Positions 44,805 to 55,887 are shown, counted from the stretch's first letter. The stretch is DNA of 64,000 nt from Arion vulgaris (GCA_020796225.1 CM036771.1:29680176-29744175); one strand, 5' to 3'. Numbers and translations are program-made. Notes: generated from the letters alone by a model not told the origin.

Positions 44805-45180
44805 GTCACGTAGACTATTTCTGGTGGTTATGTTTCTGAAGCTTGAATTCAAATCCCCAAAGCCTGCTTGTTTCCATGTGACAAATTGTGCCAATATCAC
44901 AAAGTGGGCAGTTTTTTACTTTAGATGTTTAACGTGTTGAAAATATTTCAGTTTCAAGGTTTTATACTAACTTGTACATTTCACAATATCTCTATCTATT
45001 ATTAAATTTATATCTCTATTATTAAATTTATATATCTATTATTAAATTTATATTGTATATCTCTCTATTATTAAATTTATATATATATTGTATATTGTTA
45101 AATATAACTAAACGTTTGGACATTGCACCACGTATACATTCTACATGTATATAACTATACGTATACAATTTTGCCCGTCT
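44805..45180. other. AT-rich sequence with TATTATTAAATTTATA repeats
   Basis: TATTATTAAATTTATATCTC and variants recur five times between 44,993 and 45,082. No gene recognised. Confidence 0.5.
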
Positions 45181-45375
45181 GCCCTGCGTGTTCGTAGCGC
45201 GTTGGACTACGGGTAACAAGCTCCCTGTGAATGGGGGGTTCAATTCCGCGGGCTGGCAGTAAATGCCACAGGTTCACCAGATTCACGGTGTTCGTGGCAC
45301 CAAATCGAAGGGTTACGATGTCCATGGCACAGAGCCGAAGAGCTAAAAGCTCTGGATCGGTTAAAAAAAAAGTAT
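45181..45375 (+). mobile_element. tRNA-derived SINE, short A-tail
   Basis: GTTCGTAGCGCGTTGGACTA fits an A box and GGTTCAATTCC (45,238-45,248) is a B box 40-50 bases downstream. The acceptor arm (GCCC/GGGC) pairs only four bases, so this is a tRNA-like head, not a tRNA gene. The body has two copies of a GGTTCAC/GGTTACGA-type segment and ends at a run of nine A near 45,371. Confidence 0.55.
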
Positions 45376-45969
45376 ACAATTTACGTAACATATACATTCT
45401 ACTGTACATATTACCCATACTTGTCAAGTTTCTTCAAGCACGAGCGCATTACTTTTATACCGATAGTGAAATATTATAGTGTTATTTTTAATGAAACCTT
45501 CCGACCGTCCCACTATTGTTATGACAGCATATTTGGACAGGCGGAATAGCTTTCGCACTTTGTCTTTTTAGAGACAATTTTTAAAAGCTGGTAGCAAACT
45601 TTATGAGATTTATCCAATTCAAATAATGGTGTTGAACTTTTCAAGATTTGGTGAATACATTTTCCTGAAGATGCAATCAATTTATGTTTGGAAAGTTTTC
45701 ACTCTGTGATGAAAGTGAATCAGTTGACTTGAGACACGTTTTGAGCGACATTAGGCTGTTCATTGTTCAGGGATTATGTCAAGAAAATGTCTTTCTTCGC
45801 TGCTTCCGGAATGCCATATTGTTCATAGTAATTCCAGAACTGCTTTGAGAAGGAACAGTGCCTGGGATTAGCATTATAAATTTCACTTAAGTTTAGAAGA
45901 TGGCGGAACAGAATTATGAAACGAATGAAAGTTGGAAACAAATATCTTTTCTGAGCTTGTTATTCTATA
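45376..45969. other. Unassigned sequence
   Basis: No gene, array or element recognised. TTTAGAAGATGGCGGAACAG at 45,894 resembles TTTAGAAGATGGTGAAAATA at 46,377, a possible dispersed repeat. Confidence 0.35.
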
Positions 45970-46275
45970 TTGAATATGATGAAGTCACAGAAGAAGAAGA
46001 AGAATATGATGAAGTCACAGAAGAAGAAGAAGAATATGATGAAGAAGAAGAGAAAAAAGTAGTATTTGCAAGTTAGTTAGATTGATAGAAACATCAACAT
46101 TGCAAGTTAGTTAGATTGATAGAAACATCAACATTGCAAGTTAGTTAGATTGATAGAAACATCAACATTGCTAGTTAGTTAGATTGATAGAAACATCAAC
46201 ATTGCAAGTTAGTTAGATTGATAGAAACATCAACATTGCAAGTTAGTTAGATTGATAGAAACATCAACATTGCAC
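45970..46275. repeat. 30-bp and 34-bp tandem repeats
   Basis: GAATATGATGAAGTCACAGA with AGAAGAAGAA is present 2.5 times to 46,045. Then TGCAAGTTAGTTAGATTGAT with AGAAACATCAACAT recurs every 34 bases, 6 copies, to 46,275. Confidence 0.9.
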
Positions 46276-46811
46276 TTCGGTGAGTAACATTGTATGGACC
46301 GATCTCTTTCTTACACAGGAATATCTCAGAGGCAGTGCACGACCATCGTAGCACCGGCGAGTTTTCTCGAAGTAATTTAGAAGATGGTGAAAATATTTTG
46401 TTAGAGTTTTATTTTTAATCTGTTTTTCTAATGAATTTTGCCCAGGCAGCAATTTTCCAGCCTGCTCTACTCGAATTTGAAATACTAAAGGTTCTTTTAC
46501 GTGCACAACTTGAAAACAGGTCCTACTTTTTATCGTTCATCTCCGACAGAACTAGGAAGTCGTTCGCACCTACACACAGAGATATAAGGAATCTCTTTGA
46601 AAATATTATGTTGGCTAGACTAGTAGTATTTGTAGTTATAGTAGTAGCAGTAGTAGAAGTAGTAGTCTTTCTTTCTTTCTTTCTCCAATCCTGTTTGCCT
46701 CACAGCGTCAGGTCAGGAAGAGATTTCTAAAACGGGCCCTTGTATGCGCTTCTTAGATAGGAAGATAGGTAGTAGTAGTAGAAAGTACAATACAGTAGAT
46801 ATCTGTTATGG
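46276..46811. other. Unassigned sequence with TAG/TTC simple repeats
   Basis: GTAGTAGCAGTAGTAGAAGT at about 46,640 and TTTCTTTCTTTC after it are simple repeats. No gene recognised. Confidence 0.4.
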
Positions 46812-46862
46812 AAGACTGAGCACCTATGGGTCTCAGTAAATATAACAATAACCAATAACAAT
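46812..46862 (+). mobile_element. Very short LINE C 3' end
   Basis: AGACTGAGCACCTATGGGTCT then ATAACAATAACCAATAACAA match the last bases and CCAATAA tail of LINE C. About 50 bases, one of the shortest LINE insertions here. Confidence 0.65.
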
Positions 46863-46917
46863 CAAGTAGAAAATAAACAAGATGAAGTGGCAGTAGATAA
46901 AGATTTAGAAGGAGAAT

Positions 46918-47445
46918 AAGAAAAAACAAATTGGTAGTAGATGAAGAAACAGATAAAAGAAAACAAATTGGTGGTAGATGAAGAAACAGATAAAAGAAAA
47001 CAAATTGGTGGTAGATGAAGAAACAGATAAAAGAAACAAATTGTGTAGATGAAGAAACAGATAAAAGAAAACAAATTGGTGGTAGATGAAGAAACAGATA
47101 AAAGAAAACAAATTGGTGGTAGATGAAGAAACAGATAAAAGAAAACAAATTGGTGGTAGATGAAGAAACAGATAAAAGAAAACAAATTGGTGGTAGATGA
47201 AGAACAGATAAAACAAATTGGTGGTAGATGAAGAAACAGATAAAGAACAAATTGGTGGTAGATGAAGAAACAGATAAAAGAAGACAAATTGGTAGTAGAT
47301 GAAGAAACAGATAAAAGAAAACAAATTGATGGTAGATGAAGAAACAGATAAAAGAAAACAAATTGACGGTAGATGAAGAAACAGATAAAAGAAAACAAAT
47401 TGGTGGTAGATGAAGAAACACATAAAAGAAGCAAGAGAGAAAGTA
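46918..47445. repeat. 37-bp A-rich tandem repeat, about 14 copies
   Basis: AACAAATTGGTGGTAGATGA then AGAAACAGATAAAAGAA repeats every 37 bases, with scattered small deletions around 47,036 and 47,200-47,240. Minus-strand ORFs over it are repeat products. Confidence 0.95.
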
Positions 47446-47863
47446 GAAGAGAAGAGAAATAAGTAGTTGATGTAATGCTTCTTCTTTTTACTTCCAAACC
47501 ACTTGCCATCTTCTTCTTCTTCTTCTTCTTATCTGTCTTCTTCTACTTCTCATAGCCTCTCATTCTGTCTTTGTCATGCTGGGATTCTTGGACAAACTGA
47601 TGGTCTGATAGTTTGGCACTTGTAAATGTTACATTGTGTGTAGACATGGAAGACAAAATCTGGTCATTAAATAATGGATTGCTTTCTGGACACCGCAATA
47701 TATGAATAAGTGAGGATGAGAATAAAGTAATTTGGAATCAATCGTGGAACGAAAATGGGGGAACGCGAGAAGTGACAGTTTAGAGTGAGCATGTAGTGGG
47801 AACAATCAGGATGTGTACCATTCACCCTCTGCTGATGGATAATATACACCTTGGTGTCTGCTT
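47446..47863. other. Unassigned sequence with TTC repeats
   Basis: CTTCTTCTTCTTCTTCTTCT at about 47,512-47,530 could be another GAA-type tail, but no body was recognised beside it. Confidence 0.35.
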
Positions 47864-48299
47864 ATTGGTTATTATTGGTTTGTGCACTCTTGGCAGACTC
47901 ATAGGTGCTCAGTCTCCTCCAACAGATATCGAAGAGTATGCATATTGATGGTTCCGTGGCTCGCTGATTAAACACACTCCTCACTCTGCCCCTCAGGCAT
48001 CCAGTTCTACTTGTACAACGGGTAACTTCAAATTACTTAACTCGCTGGATCGATTCTTCTTCTTCTTCCTCGATCGATCTTCGCCACCAATTTTATCATT
48101 CTAATTGTGATGTATAATTGATCTTTTCAAGACTGTAGTTTACGTTGTGCGATTATGCGCCCATGGTGACTAGGCCGCCCACCTGATTTCAGCCAGCTGT
48201 TTATTTACTAGGTAACTAGCCTAGAACAATCCAGGTCTGGGTCTACGCCTTTACGATCATCTTTTTGCGGAAGTCTTTGTATGATCTGAGCCATGGTGT

Positions 48300-48340
48300 T
48301 CGGACGTCATCTTTCTCTGTGTAAGATGATCGACGTCCGA
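48300..48340 (-). other. Strong hairpin in the unknown insertion
   Basis: TCGGACGTCATCTT and AAGATGATCGACGTCCGA can pair with a two-base bulge (about 14 pairs, 9-base loop). It lies just upstream of the SINE-like 3' module and could be a structured RNA element of the transcript. Confidence 0.6.
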
Positions 48341-48349
48341 AAAGTATTG

Positions 48350-48631
48350 CCCTTAGTCTTCTTCTTCTTCTTCTTCTTCTTTGCGTTCGTTCTTTACGAT
48401 CAAATTTAATCACTCTTTGTGATATGTGTGATCTTTGTCAAGAACATGTATACGTTGCACATTGGTTTGGTAGGCCCTAAACGCATAGAATTCAACACGT
48501 TTAGGACACGTGCATCCGATTTCAGCCAAACCTTCTTAATCACCTCTTACGACATGTGTGGCAGGTAACAGTGGTTCTATTCTTTACACCCCACATTTGG
48601 GACCCGTTAACCACTCGGGTTACCCTTAGTC
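48350..48631 (-). mobile_element. GAA-tailed SINE nested in the unknown insertion
   Basis: CCCTTAGTC at 48,350-48,358 and 48,623-48,631 flank the body. Its 5' end reads TAACCCGAGTGGTTAACGGG, the best A-box match in the family, and the hairpin CCTAAACG ... CGTTTAGG is intact at about 48,477-48,506. Closest to the copies at 40.1 and 44.5 kb. Confidence 0.9.
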
Positions 48632-49915
48632 AATGTTAGGGTTTGCACCATTCAAGCCGTTGCATTGTCTGCATTACTTTTCTATCTACGGTGAGATTGT
48701 TCCTGAGTAAGAGTATTCTCAGCCATTTCGGGGTGCGTGTCGGCACTTGGCAATTTGCAAGGTTTTACTCTGCATTTTATCTGCCCCCGGGAAACAGTGG
48801 AAACAGTGGAAACAGTGGGGCTGTGCACAGATATTTTAGAGGGTCGTTTCAATTGGCGCTAGCAACGCAACTGAAATTGTGCGCTCGCCATCATCCCCCA
48901 CCTCAGTTCTTCCGGGGATGTTAGTTGTAAAAACAAAGGACCTTGCCCGGCTACTCCAGGGAGGGTAGTCTCGTGAGGCATCACCCACCTCAGTTCTTCC
49001 GGCGATGTTAGTCGTTAATACAACAGTACCTTGCCCGTTTGTCCCAGGGTGGACAGTTTCGTTAGGCACTAATAAGCAACGTTAGAATTTACGCTTTGCC
49101 AACCTTCCCCAGCAAATATATCTGCGCTAAGCATTTGATACGGAGTTTGCCGCAATCTTCCTGTCTGCCGACACGATACGTTACAGCATTTTCAGAGACA
49201 CTTGCCGAGACTTTTTATCGTACCTCGACCCTGCCCGGGCAAGCAGTTCAACTCGGGCACAGGGCTCCAAGTTACGTCCCCTGTGGGCCCACGTCTCTAC
49301 TATGGATGCACCTCTCATCCCTACATGTTGACTGTACGCCTTTACCATCGGCCGGGAAGCTGATAATTGTGGTACGACCGTTGAGCTCTTATTTTCTGTT
49401 CCTCGAGACTGCCCTGACACGCAGCTTGACTCGGGCGCAGGGCTCCACGTTTCGCCCCACTCCGGATGCACCTCTCATCCCTTTAATTTTGGTGCGGTTA
49501 TTTACTCCGGCGGAGTTAGCATTCGTTCGCAGACGACTCGTACACTGCTGTTTCTTACTTTTCGGCAACTTGGGCAAGTTTTATCGAACATCGGTCAGGA
49601 GATGCGTGTATTGTTCGTAGATGTTGGACCTGCATTGCTTTTCCGTGCTTGCACTAGCTCTCCACGATTCCTGCCCCATTATCCAGACCGGAACCAAAGT
49701 ATGTTACCAGGGTCACCGCGTGGAGGTAGTGCACACGGTCTAGATTAGTGCCACCTCCACTAATCCTGGCGCGGCGTTGTCCCCTGGCTCGGCGTTGTTC
49801 CCATGCGCTTTTGACCCCGGATCGATTCAACATCTATTTTAGTGTCTTCATCCAAAAGGAAGTAGCGAAGAGATCGAAGAACACCCCCTTGTCCATCTTC
49901 AACTCCCTTTAGTGC

Positions 49916-49992
49916 CCTCGTACAGTACCCTCATATAGTGCCCTCATATATAGCCCTCATATAGTGCCCTCATGTAGTGCCCTCGTACAGTG
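49916..49992. repeat. 16-bp tandem repeat, about 5 copies
   Basis: AGTGCCCTCATATAGT-type units (AGTGCCCTCGTACAGT variant). Confidence 0.85.
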
Positions 49993-50014
49993 ATATAAAG
50001 TCTTAAACACTGAA

Positions 50015-51245
50015 TACTGACTATGACTTTCTCTTATCTAGAGAAGAGAATACCAGTTTTTCTATGACTTTCTGTTATCTAGAGAATACCAGTTTTTCTA
50101 TGATTTTCTCTTATCTAGAGAATACCAGTTTTTCTATGACTTTCTCTTATCTAGAGAAGAGAATACCAGTTTTTCTGACTTTCTCTTATCTAGAGAATAC
50201 CAGTTTTTCTATGATTTTCTCTTATCTAGAGAATACCAGTTTTTCTATGATTTTCTCTTATCTAGAGAATACCAGTTATTCTATGACTTTCTCTTATCTA
50301 GAGAATACCAGTTTTTCTATGACTTTCTCTTATCTAGAGAAGAGAATACCAGTTTTTCTATGACTTTCTCTTATCTAGAGAAGAGAATACCAGTTTTTCT
50401 ATGACTTTCTCTTATCTAGAGAATACCAGTTTTTCTATGACTTTCTCTTATCTAGAGAATACCAGTTTTTCTATGACTTTCTCTTATCTAGAGAAGAGAA
50501 TACCAGTTTTTCTATGATTTTCTCTTATCTAAAGAAGAGAATACCAGTTTTTCTATGACTTTCTCTTATCTAGAGAGAGAATACAGTTTTTCTATGACTT
50601 TCTCTTATCTAGAGAAGAGAATACCAGTTTTTCTATGACTTTCTCTTATCTAGAGAAGAGAATACCAGTTTTCTATGATTTCTCTTATCTAGAGAATACA
50701 GTTTTTCTATGATTTTCTCATCTCTAGAGAATACCAGTTTTTCTATGATTTTCTCTTATCAAAGAGAATACCAGTTTTTCTATGATTTTCTCTTATCTAG
50801 AGAATACCAGTTTTTCTATGACTTTCTCTTATCTAGAGAAGAGAATACCAGTTTTTCTATGACTTTCTCTTATCTAGAGAAGAAAATACCAGTTTTCTAT
50901 GACTTTCTCTTATCTAGAGAAGAGAATACCAGTTTTTCTATGACTTTCTCTTATCTAGAGAATACCAGTTTTTCTATGATTTTCTCTTATCTAGAGAATA
51001 CCAGTTTTTCTATGACTTTCTCTTATCTGGAGAAGAGAATACCAGTTTTTCTATGACTTTCTCTTATCTAGAGAATACCAGTTTTTCTATGACTTTCTCT
51101 TATCTAGAGAAGAGAATACCAGTTTTTCTAGACTTTCTCTTATCTAGAGAAGAGAATACCAGTTTTTCTATGACTTTCTCTTATCTAGAGAATACCAGTT
51201 TTTCTATGACTTTCTCTTATCTAGAGAAGAGAATACCAGTGTTTC
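50015..51245. repeat. 36/41-bp two-variant tandem repeat, about 32 copies
   Basis: TATGACTTTCTCTTATCTAG then AGAATACCAGTTTTTC is the short form (36 bases); the long form inserts AGAAG (41 bases). The forms are mixed without a fixed order, so the indel moves between copies by exchange. The short form keeps a frame open, giving false ORFs. Confidence 0.95.
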
Positions 51246-51296
51246 TAAGAACCCCATGGGAAGCAACGGAGCCAATGAATATGATCAATAAATAAG

Positions 51297-51620
51297 TGGT
51301 CTTCCTCTTCTTCTCTTTGCCTGTATGCCTTCTTCCCTGAGGGTCTTCTCCAACCCTTTGTGTCTTTTTATATGTCCAAAATATCTCAATTTTCTCTTTC
51401 TTATTTATATAGCAGCAGTTTTCTTTGATTTTCAGCTCTCCCTAGATAGATCTATTTGTTCTCTTCTCTGTTCAAGATATACGTAGGACTCTTCTGTAAC
51501 ACTTATATTCGAAAGCAGATATATGTTTTTTCCACTGCCTTATTAAATGTCCATGCTTCACACCCATACGTTGCCACTTGGAAATATGCATGCTTTTAGT
51601 ATTCTGATCTTAAAATTGTG
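51297..51620 (-). mobile_element. LINE E coding fragment, copy 2
   Basis: Matches 9,985-10,175 (TCTTCCTCTTCTTCTCTTTG, ATATGTCCAAAATATCTCAA, TTTTCTCTTTCTTATTT, CTATTTGTTCTCTTCTCTGT) and extends further 5'. The minus strand reads ATYGCEAWTFNKAVEK, the conserved YGxExW block. The 3' end is cut off at the satellite boundary. Confidence 0.75.
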
Positions 51621-52004
51621 TAGCTGATCAAAAATTCTTAGTTGAAGAGCAATTCTGAAGCCTCTCATGTTCTACTGTGTTAGTATTTCTCTATTCACTC
51701 ATTGAACCACATTACTCGTATTACAGTTAGAGATTTGCATGTTTCTGTGTATTTTCTTACTATTAGACACAACGTGTATTTCCCAACGGATGTTGTGATG
51801 GTATTTCATTTGCAGGGACACAATTCTAGTAATAACAGTTAAGTCCCCTGGGACCACTATTGCAATATTGCAAAGATAAATGCCAGATATAGTCCCACAC
51901 AAATAAAACAGATCCGTTGATTAGAGCATTGTCTGTCCTGAACGACTGTAGCTTTAACCCACTAACCTGAAACACTTACCCAGATGGGTCTCTATGACGA
52001 AGTT
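51621..52004. other. Unassigned sequence
   Basis: The first 50 bases may still be LINE E. The rest shows no recognised feature. Confidence 0.35.
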
Positions 52005-53070
52005 GTCAAGAGGTTTGTATTGAGTTCTGAATATCAAAACGTTTGTATTGAGTTGTTCTGAATGTCAAGACGTTTGCCTTGCGTTCTGAATATCAAGACC
52101 TTTGTATTGAGTTCTGAATGTCAAGACCTTTGCATTGAGTTCTGAATGTCAAGACATTTGTATTGAGTTCTGAAGGTCAAGACGTTTGTATTGAGTTCTG
52201 AATGTCAAGACGTTTGTATTGAGTTCTGAATGTCAAGACGTTTGTATTGAGTTCTGAATGTCAAGACGTTTGTATTGAGGTCTGAATGTCAAGACATTTG
52301 TGTTGAGTTCTGAATGTCAAGACCTTTGCATTGAGTTCTGAATGTCAAGACATTTGTATTGAGTTCTGAAGGTCAAGACGTTTGTATTGAGTTCTGAATG
52401 TCAAGACGTTTGCATTGAGTTCTGAATGTCAAGACGTTTGTATTGAGTTCTAAATGTCTAGACGTTTGCATTGAGTTCTGAATGTCAAGACGTTTGTATT
52501 GAGTTCTGAATGTCAAGACGGTTGCCTTGCGTTGTGAATGTCAAGAGGTTTGTATTGGGTTCTGAATGTCAAGACGTTTGTATTGAGTTCTGAATGTCAA
52601 GACGTTTGCCTTGCGTTCTGAATGTCAAGACGTTTGTATTGAGTTCTGAATTTCAAGACGTTTGTATTGAGTTCTGAATTTCAAGACGTTTGCATTGAGT
52701 TCTGAATGTCAAGACGTTTGTATTGAGTTCTGAATGTCAAGACGTTTGTATTGAGTTCTGAATGTTAAGACGTTTGTATTGAGTTCTGAATGTTAAGACG
52801 TTTGTATTGAGTTCTGAATGTCAAGACGTTTGCATTTAGTTCTGAATGTCAAGACGTTTGTATTGAGTTCTGAATGTTAAGAGGTTTGTATTGAGTTCTG
52901 AATGTCAAGACATTTGCCTTGCGTTCTGAATGTCAAGACGTTTGCATTGAGTTCTGAATGTCAAGACGTTTGTATTGAGTTCTGAATGTCAAGACGTTTG
53001 TATTGAGTTCAGAATGTCAAGACGTTTGTATTGAGTTCTGAATGTTAAGAGGTTTGTATTGAGTTCTGAA
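52005..53070. repeat. 28-bp tandem repeat, about 38 copies
   Basis: AAGACGTTTGTATTGAGTTC plus TGAATGTC recurs every 28 bases. Variants GCATTGAG, GCCTTGCG, GACCTTT and TTAAGA are dispersed and sometimes recur as blocks several units long. Confidence 0.95.
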
Positions 53071-53292
53071 AATCAGTATCGCGTCGTTCGGTACACATGT
53101 GTATTGTTTTTCAAAGATACCTAAGATTGTTGCTAGAGCTACGGTGTTAGTGCTTTGGGTAATACTCTCGACAGGTGGCGTGCCATTTCTGCTGAGAAGG
53201 AGCAAGTCATATGAGGAAAACCGTTTACAATTAAGTAAATTCTTCCCCTCTAGACTTCTTATACTTTCCCAGAGACACACGATGATAAAAAA
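53071..53292. other. Unassigned spacer between two arrays
   Basis: No motif recognised. Confidence 0.3.
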
Positions 53293-54092
53293 ATCACAAA
53301 ACACACATTGAAGTGGGAGACAAAGGGTTCAAGAAAGAAATGATCAAAGGATCACAAAACAGACATTGAAGTGGGAGACAAAGGGTTCAAGAAAGAAATG
53401 ATCAAAGGATCACAAAACAGACATTGAAGTGGGAGACAAAGGGTTCAAGATAGAAATGATCAAAGGATCACAAAACAGACATTGAAGTGGGAGACAAAGG
53501 GTTCAAGAAAGAAATGATCAAAGGATCACAAAACAGACATTGAAGTGGGAGACAAAGGGTTTAAGAAAGAAATGATCAAAGGATCACAAAACAGACATTG
53601 AAGTGGGAGACAAAGGGTTCAAGATAGAAATGATCAAAGGATCACAAAACAGACATTGAAGTGGGAGACAAAGGGTTTAAGAAAGAAATGATCAAAGAAT
53701 CACAAAACAGACATTGAAGTGGGAGACAAAGGATTCAAGATAGAAATGATCAAAGGATCACAAAACAGACATTGAAGTGGGAGACAAAGGGTTTAAGAAA
53801 GAAATGATCAAAAAATCACAAAACAGACATTGAAGTGGGAGACAAAGGATTCAAGATAGAAATGATCAAAGGATCACAAAACAGACATTGAAGTGGAAGA
53901 CAAAGGGTTTAAGATAGAAATGATCAAAGGATCACAAAACAGACATTGAAGTGGGAGACAAAGGGTTTAAGATAGAAATGATCAAAGGATCACAAAACAG
54001 ACATTGAAGTGGGAGACAAAGGGTTCAAGATAGAAATGATCAAAGAATCACAAAACAGACATTGAAGTGGGAGACAAAGGGTTCAAGAAAGT
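53293..54092. repeat. 58-bp satellite derived from LINE F coding end
   Basis: AAATGATCAAAGGATCACAA, AACAGACATTGAAGTGGGAG and ACAAAGGGTTCAAGAAAG recur every 58 bases, about 13.8 copies. The unit aligns over its whole length, with about seven or eight differences, to 38,338-38,397 inside LINE F. The alternation AAGAAAG/AAGATAG shows patchy homogenisation. Confidence 0.95.
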
Positions 54093-54315
54093 AAAGTAAT
54101 CATAGAAAAGCCCTGAAACAAATATTATGAGAAGGATGTTATGTCCATGATTATATTTTACAGAAAAAATGTGAAAGAAATATATATTTTCATGATAGAA
54201 AGAAGCGGAAAACTAAACTTGTCTCTTTGTCTCGTTGTCTCGTGTGTAAATAAATTGTATTTGATTTGTAATTGTTATTTCCAGTTCACAACTGGTGTAA
54301 CTTGAATTTCCCAAA
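54093..54315. other. Unassigned AT-rich spacer
   Basis: No motif recognised. Confidence 0.3.
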
Positions 54316-54660
54316 TTGATCTCAATGTCTGCTCAGTGATATAGTATATTAACTAAGTGAACTCTATGTATGCACAGTGGTATAGTATATTAACTAAGTG
54401 AACTCGGTTTGAAATGTATACTCAGTGGTATAGTATATTAACTGAGTGAACTCGGTTTGAAATGTATACTCAGTGGTATAGTATATTAACTAAGTGAACT
54501 CGGTTTGAAATGTATGCTCAGTGGTATAGTATATTAACTAAGTGAACTCGGTTTGAAATGTATACTCAGTGGTATAGTATATTAACTAAGTGAACTCGGT
54601 TTGAAATGTATGCTCAGTGGTATAGTATATTAACTAAGTGAACTCAGTTTGAAATGTATA
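54316..54660. repeat. 48-bp tandem repeat, about 7 copies
   Basis: CTCAGTGGTATAGTATATTA, ACTAAGTGAACTCGGTTTGA and AATGTATA recur every 48 bases (54,421 to 54,469). Confidence 0.95.
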
Positions 54661-54847
54661 CATTTATAACCAACTTAACTAATTATATAACTTAATCAAG
54701 AAAGCCCCGTAAAGTCTTGAAAATGATCGCGTTGACCTACAAATTTCTGAAGAAACAAACTGTCCACATTTCCTGATTCCCAGAGTTTTACATTTTTAAG
54801 TTTTCATGTGACACCACACAGATGGACAATCAGCATTTAGGCTATAT

Positions 54848-55077
54848 CCATCCATCCATCCATCCATCCATCTCCATCCATCCATCTCCATCCATCCATC
54901 CATCCATCCGTCTATGCGTCTATCCGTCTATCCGTCTATCCGTCTATCCGTCGCTCCGTCCGTCCGTCCGTCCGTCCGTCCGTCCGTCCGTCTGTCCGTC
55001 TGTCCGTCGGTCGGTCGGTCGGTCGGTCGGTCGGTCGGTCGGTCGGTCGGTCGGTCGGTCGGTCGGTCGGTCGGTCG

Positions 55078-55134
<57 letters not shown>

Positions 55135-55146
55135 TATATCTATCTA
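54848..55146. repeat. Stepwise tetranucleotide microsatellite
   Basis: In order: CCAT, a mixed zone with CTAT/CCGT, CCGT, CGGT (about 19 units), CTGT (about 9 units), CTAT. Each block differs from the next by one base. Ser/Val/Arg/Cys ORFs over it are not genes. Confidence 0.95.
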
Positions 55147-55227
55147 TACTAAAACTGTGGATTTAACGAGCAACGATATAGCTAAATTCGGATTAACAGG
55201 AGAGAAATTAACCCATAACGAAATTAA

Positions 55228-55655
55228 CATAAAGGAAAGGGCATTATAATGAAATTAACATAAAGGAAAGGGCATTATAATGAAATTAACAGAACGGAGA
55301 AGAAATCATAATGAAATTAACAGAAAGAAATGGGCAATATAATGAAATTAACCGAACGGAAAAGAAATCATAATGAAATTAACAGAAAGAAGAGGGCAAT
55401 ATAATGAAATTAACAGAAAGAAGGGGGCATTATAATGAAATTAACAGAAAGGAGAGGGCATTATAATGAAATTAACAGAACGGAGAAGGCATCGTAATGA
55501 AATTAACAGAAAGAAATGGGCATTGTAATGAAATTAACAGAACGGAGAGGGAATTGTAATGAAATTAACAGAAAGGAGGGTACATTATAATCAAATTAAG
55601 AAACTGGAAACGGCATTATAATCAATTTAACAGAAAAGAAGGGCATTATAATGAA
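55228..55655. repeat. 31-bp tandem repeat, about 13.8 copies
   Basis: TAATGAAATTAACAGAAAGG plus AGAGGGCATTA recurs every 31 bases with CGGAGAAGAAATC and AAATGGGC variants. Confidence 0.9.
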
Positions 55656-55887
55656 ATACAACAAAAAACAAAAGGAAAGAACATGTTCTCGTACCATAAG
55701 GTTATATTGTGGAGTACGGCATTAGAGTATTTTTGGTGTCTTTGCGGAGGGTACACGATACCTAATCTAATCAACACCAAGCTTGGTATCTCTATTTTCT
55801 ATTGTTTCTCTGATGTGGAAATGGGACTTGAGCAAGACGAGCTCCGTTGAGGTAGGAAAGATATTCTGTGACCACGCTTTTACGTAG
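55656..55887. other. Unassigned spacer
   Basis: No motif recognised. Confidence 0.3.

Larger units (their letters stand above)
48057..49818 (-). mobile_element. Unknown 1.76-kb retroelement with 10-bp target duplication
   Basis: GGATCGATTC is at 48,047-48,056 and 49,819-49,828, bounding the insertion exactly inside LINE C. The minus-strand 3' end is GAAGAAGAAGAA at 48,057, so it moved by target-primed reverse transcription. Its last 200 bases resemble the GAA-tailed SINEs (AGTTACCTAGTAAATAAA, GGCTGAAATC, CGCACAACG, TTGGTGGCGAAG). The remaining 1.2 kb is GC-rich, has no known protein, and contains two duplicated modules: 48,891-48,980/48,979-49,060 and 49,228-49,330/49,408-49,485. Short minus-strand ORFs (62-96 residues) repeat TNIxGRTEVGD and EPCARVxL. 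Without the nested SINE it is about 1,490 bases. Confidence 0.7.
47864..49915 (-). mobile_element. LINE C fragment split by a 1.76-kb insertion
   Basis: 47,864-48,056 matches the LINE C 3' end (TATTGGTTATTATTGGTT tail, AGGTGCTCAGTCTCC, CCAGTTCTACTTGTACAACG). It breaks after GGATCGATTC and resumes at 49,829 as AACATCTATTTTAGTGTCTT, AGAGATCGAAGAACA and CATCTTCAACTCCC, continuous with the intact copy at 3,070-3,155. Confidence 0.9.

Noticed and set aside
45181..45260. Functional tRNA gene
   Set aside because: A and B boxes are present, but the acceptor stem pairs only four bases, no anticodon arm forms convincingly, and a SINE-like body and A-tail follow.
46753..47509. Minus-strand ORFs of 172-222 residues resembling transmembrane segments
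   Set aside because: Products of the A-rich 37-bp repeat; nothing protein-like lies outside the array.
49096..49620. 174-residue plus-strand ORF as a possible host gene
   Set aside because: It lies entirely inside the duplicated-module body of the 1.76-kb insertion, antisense to its direction, with no recognisable domain.
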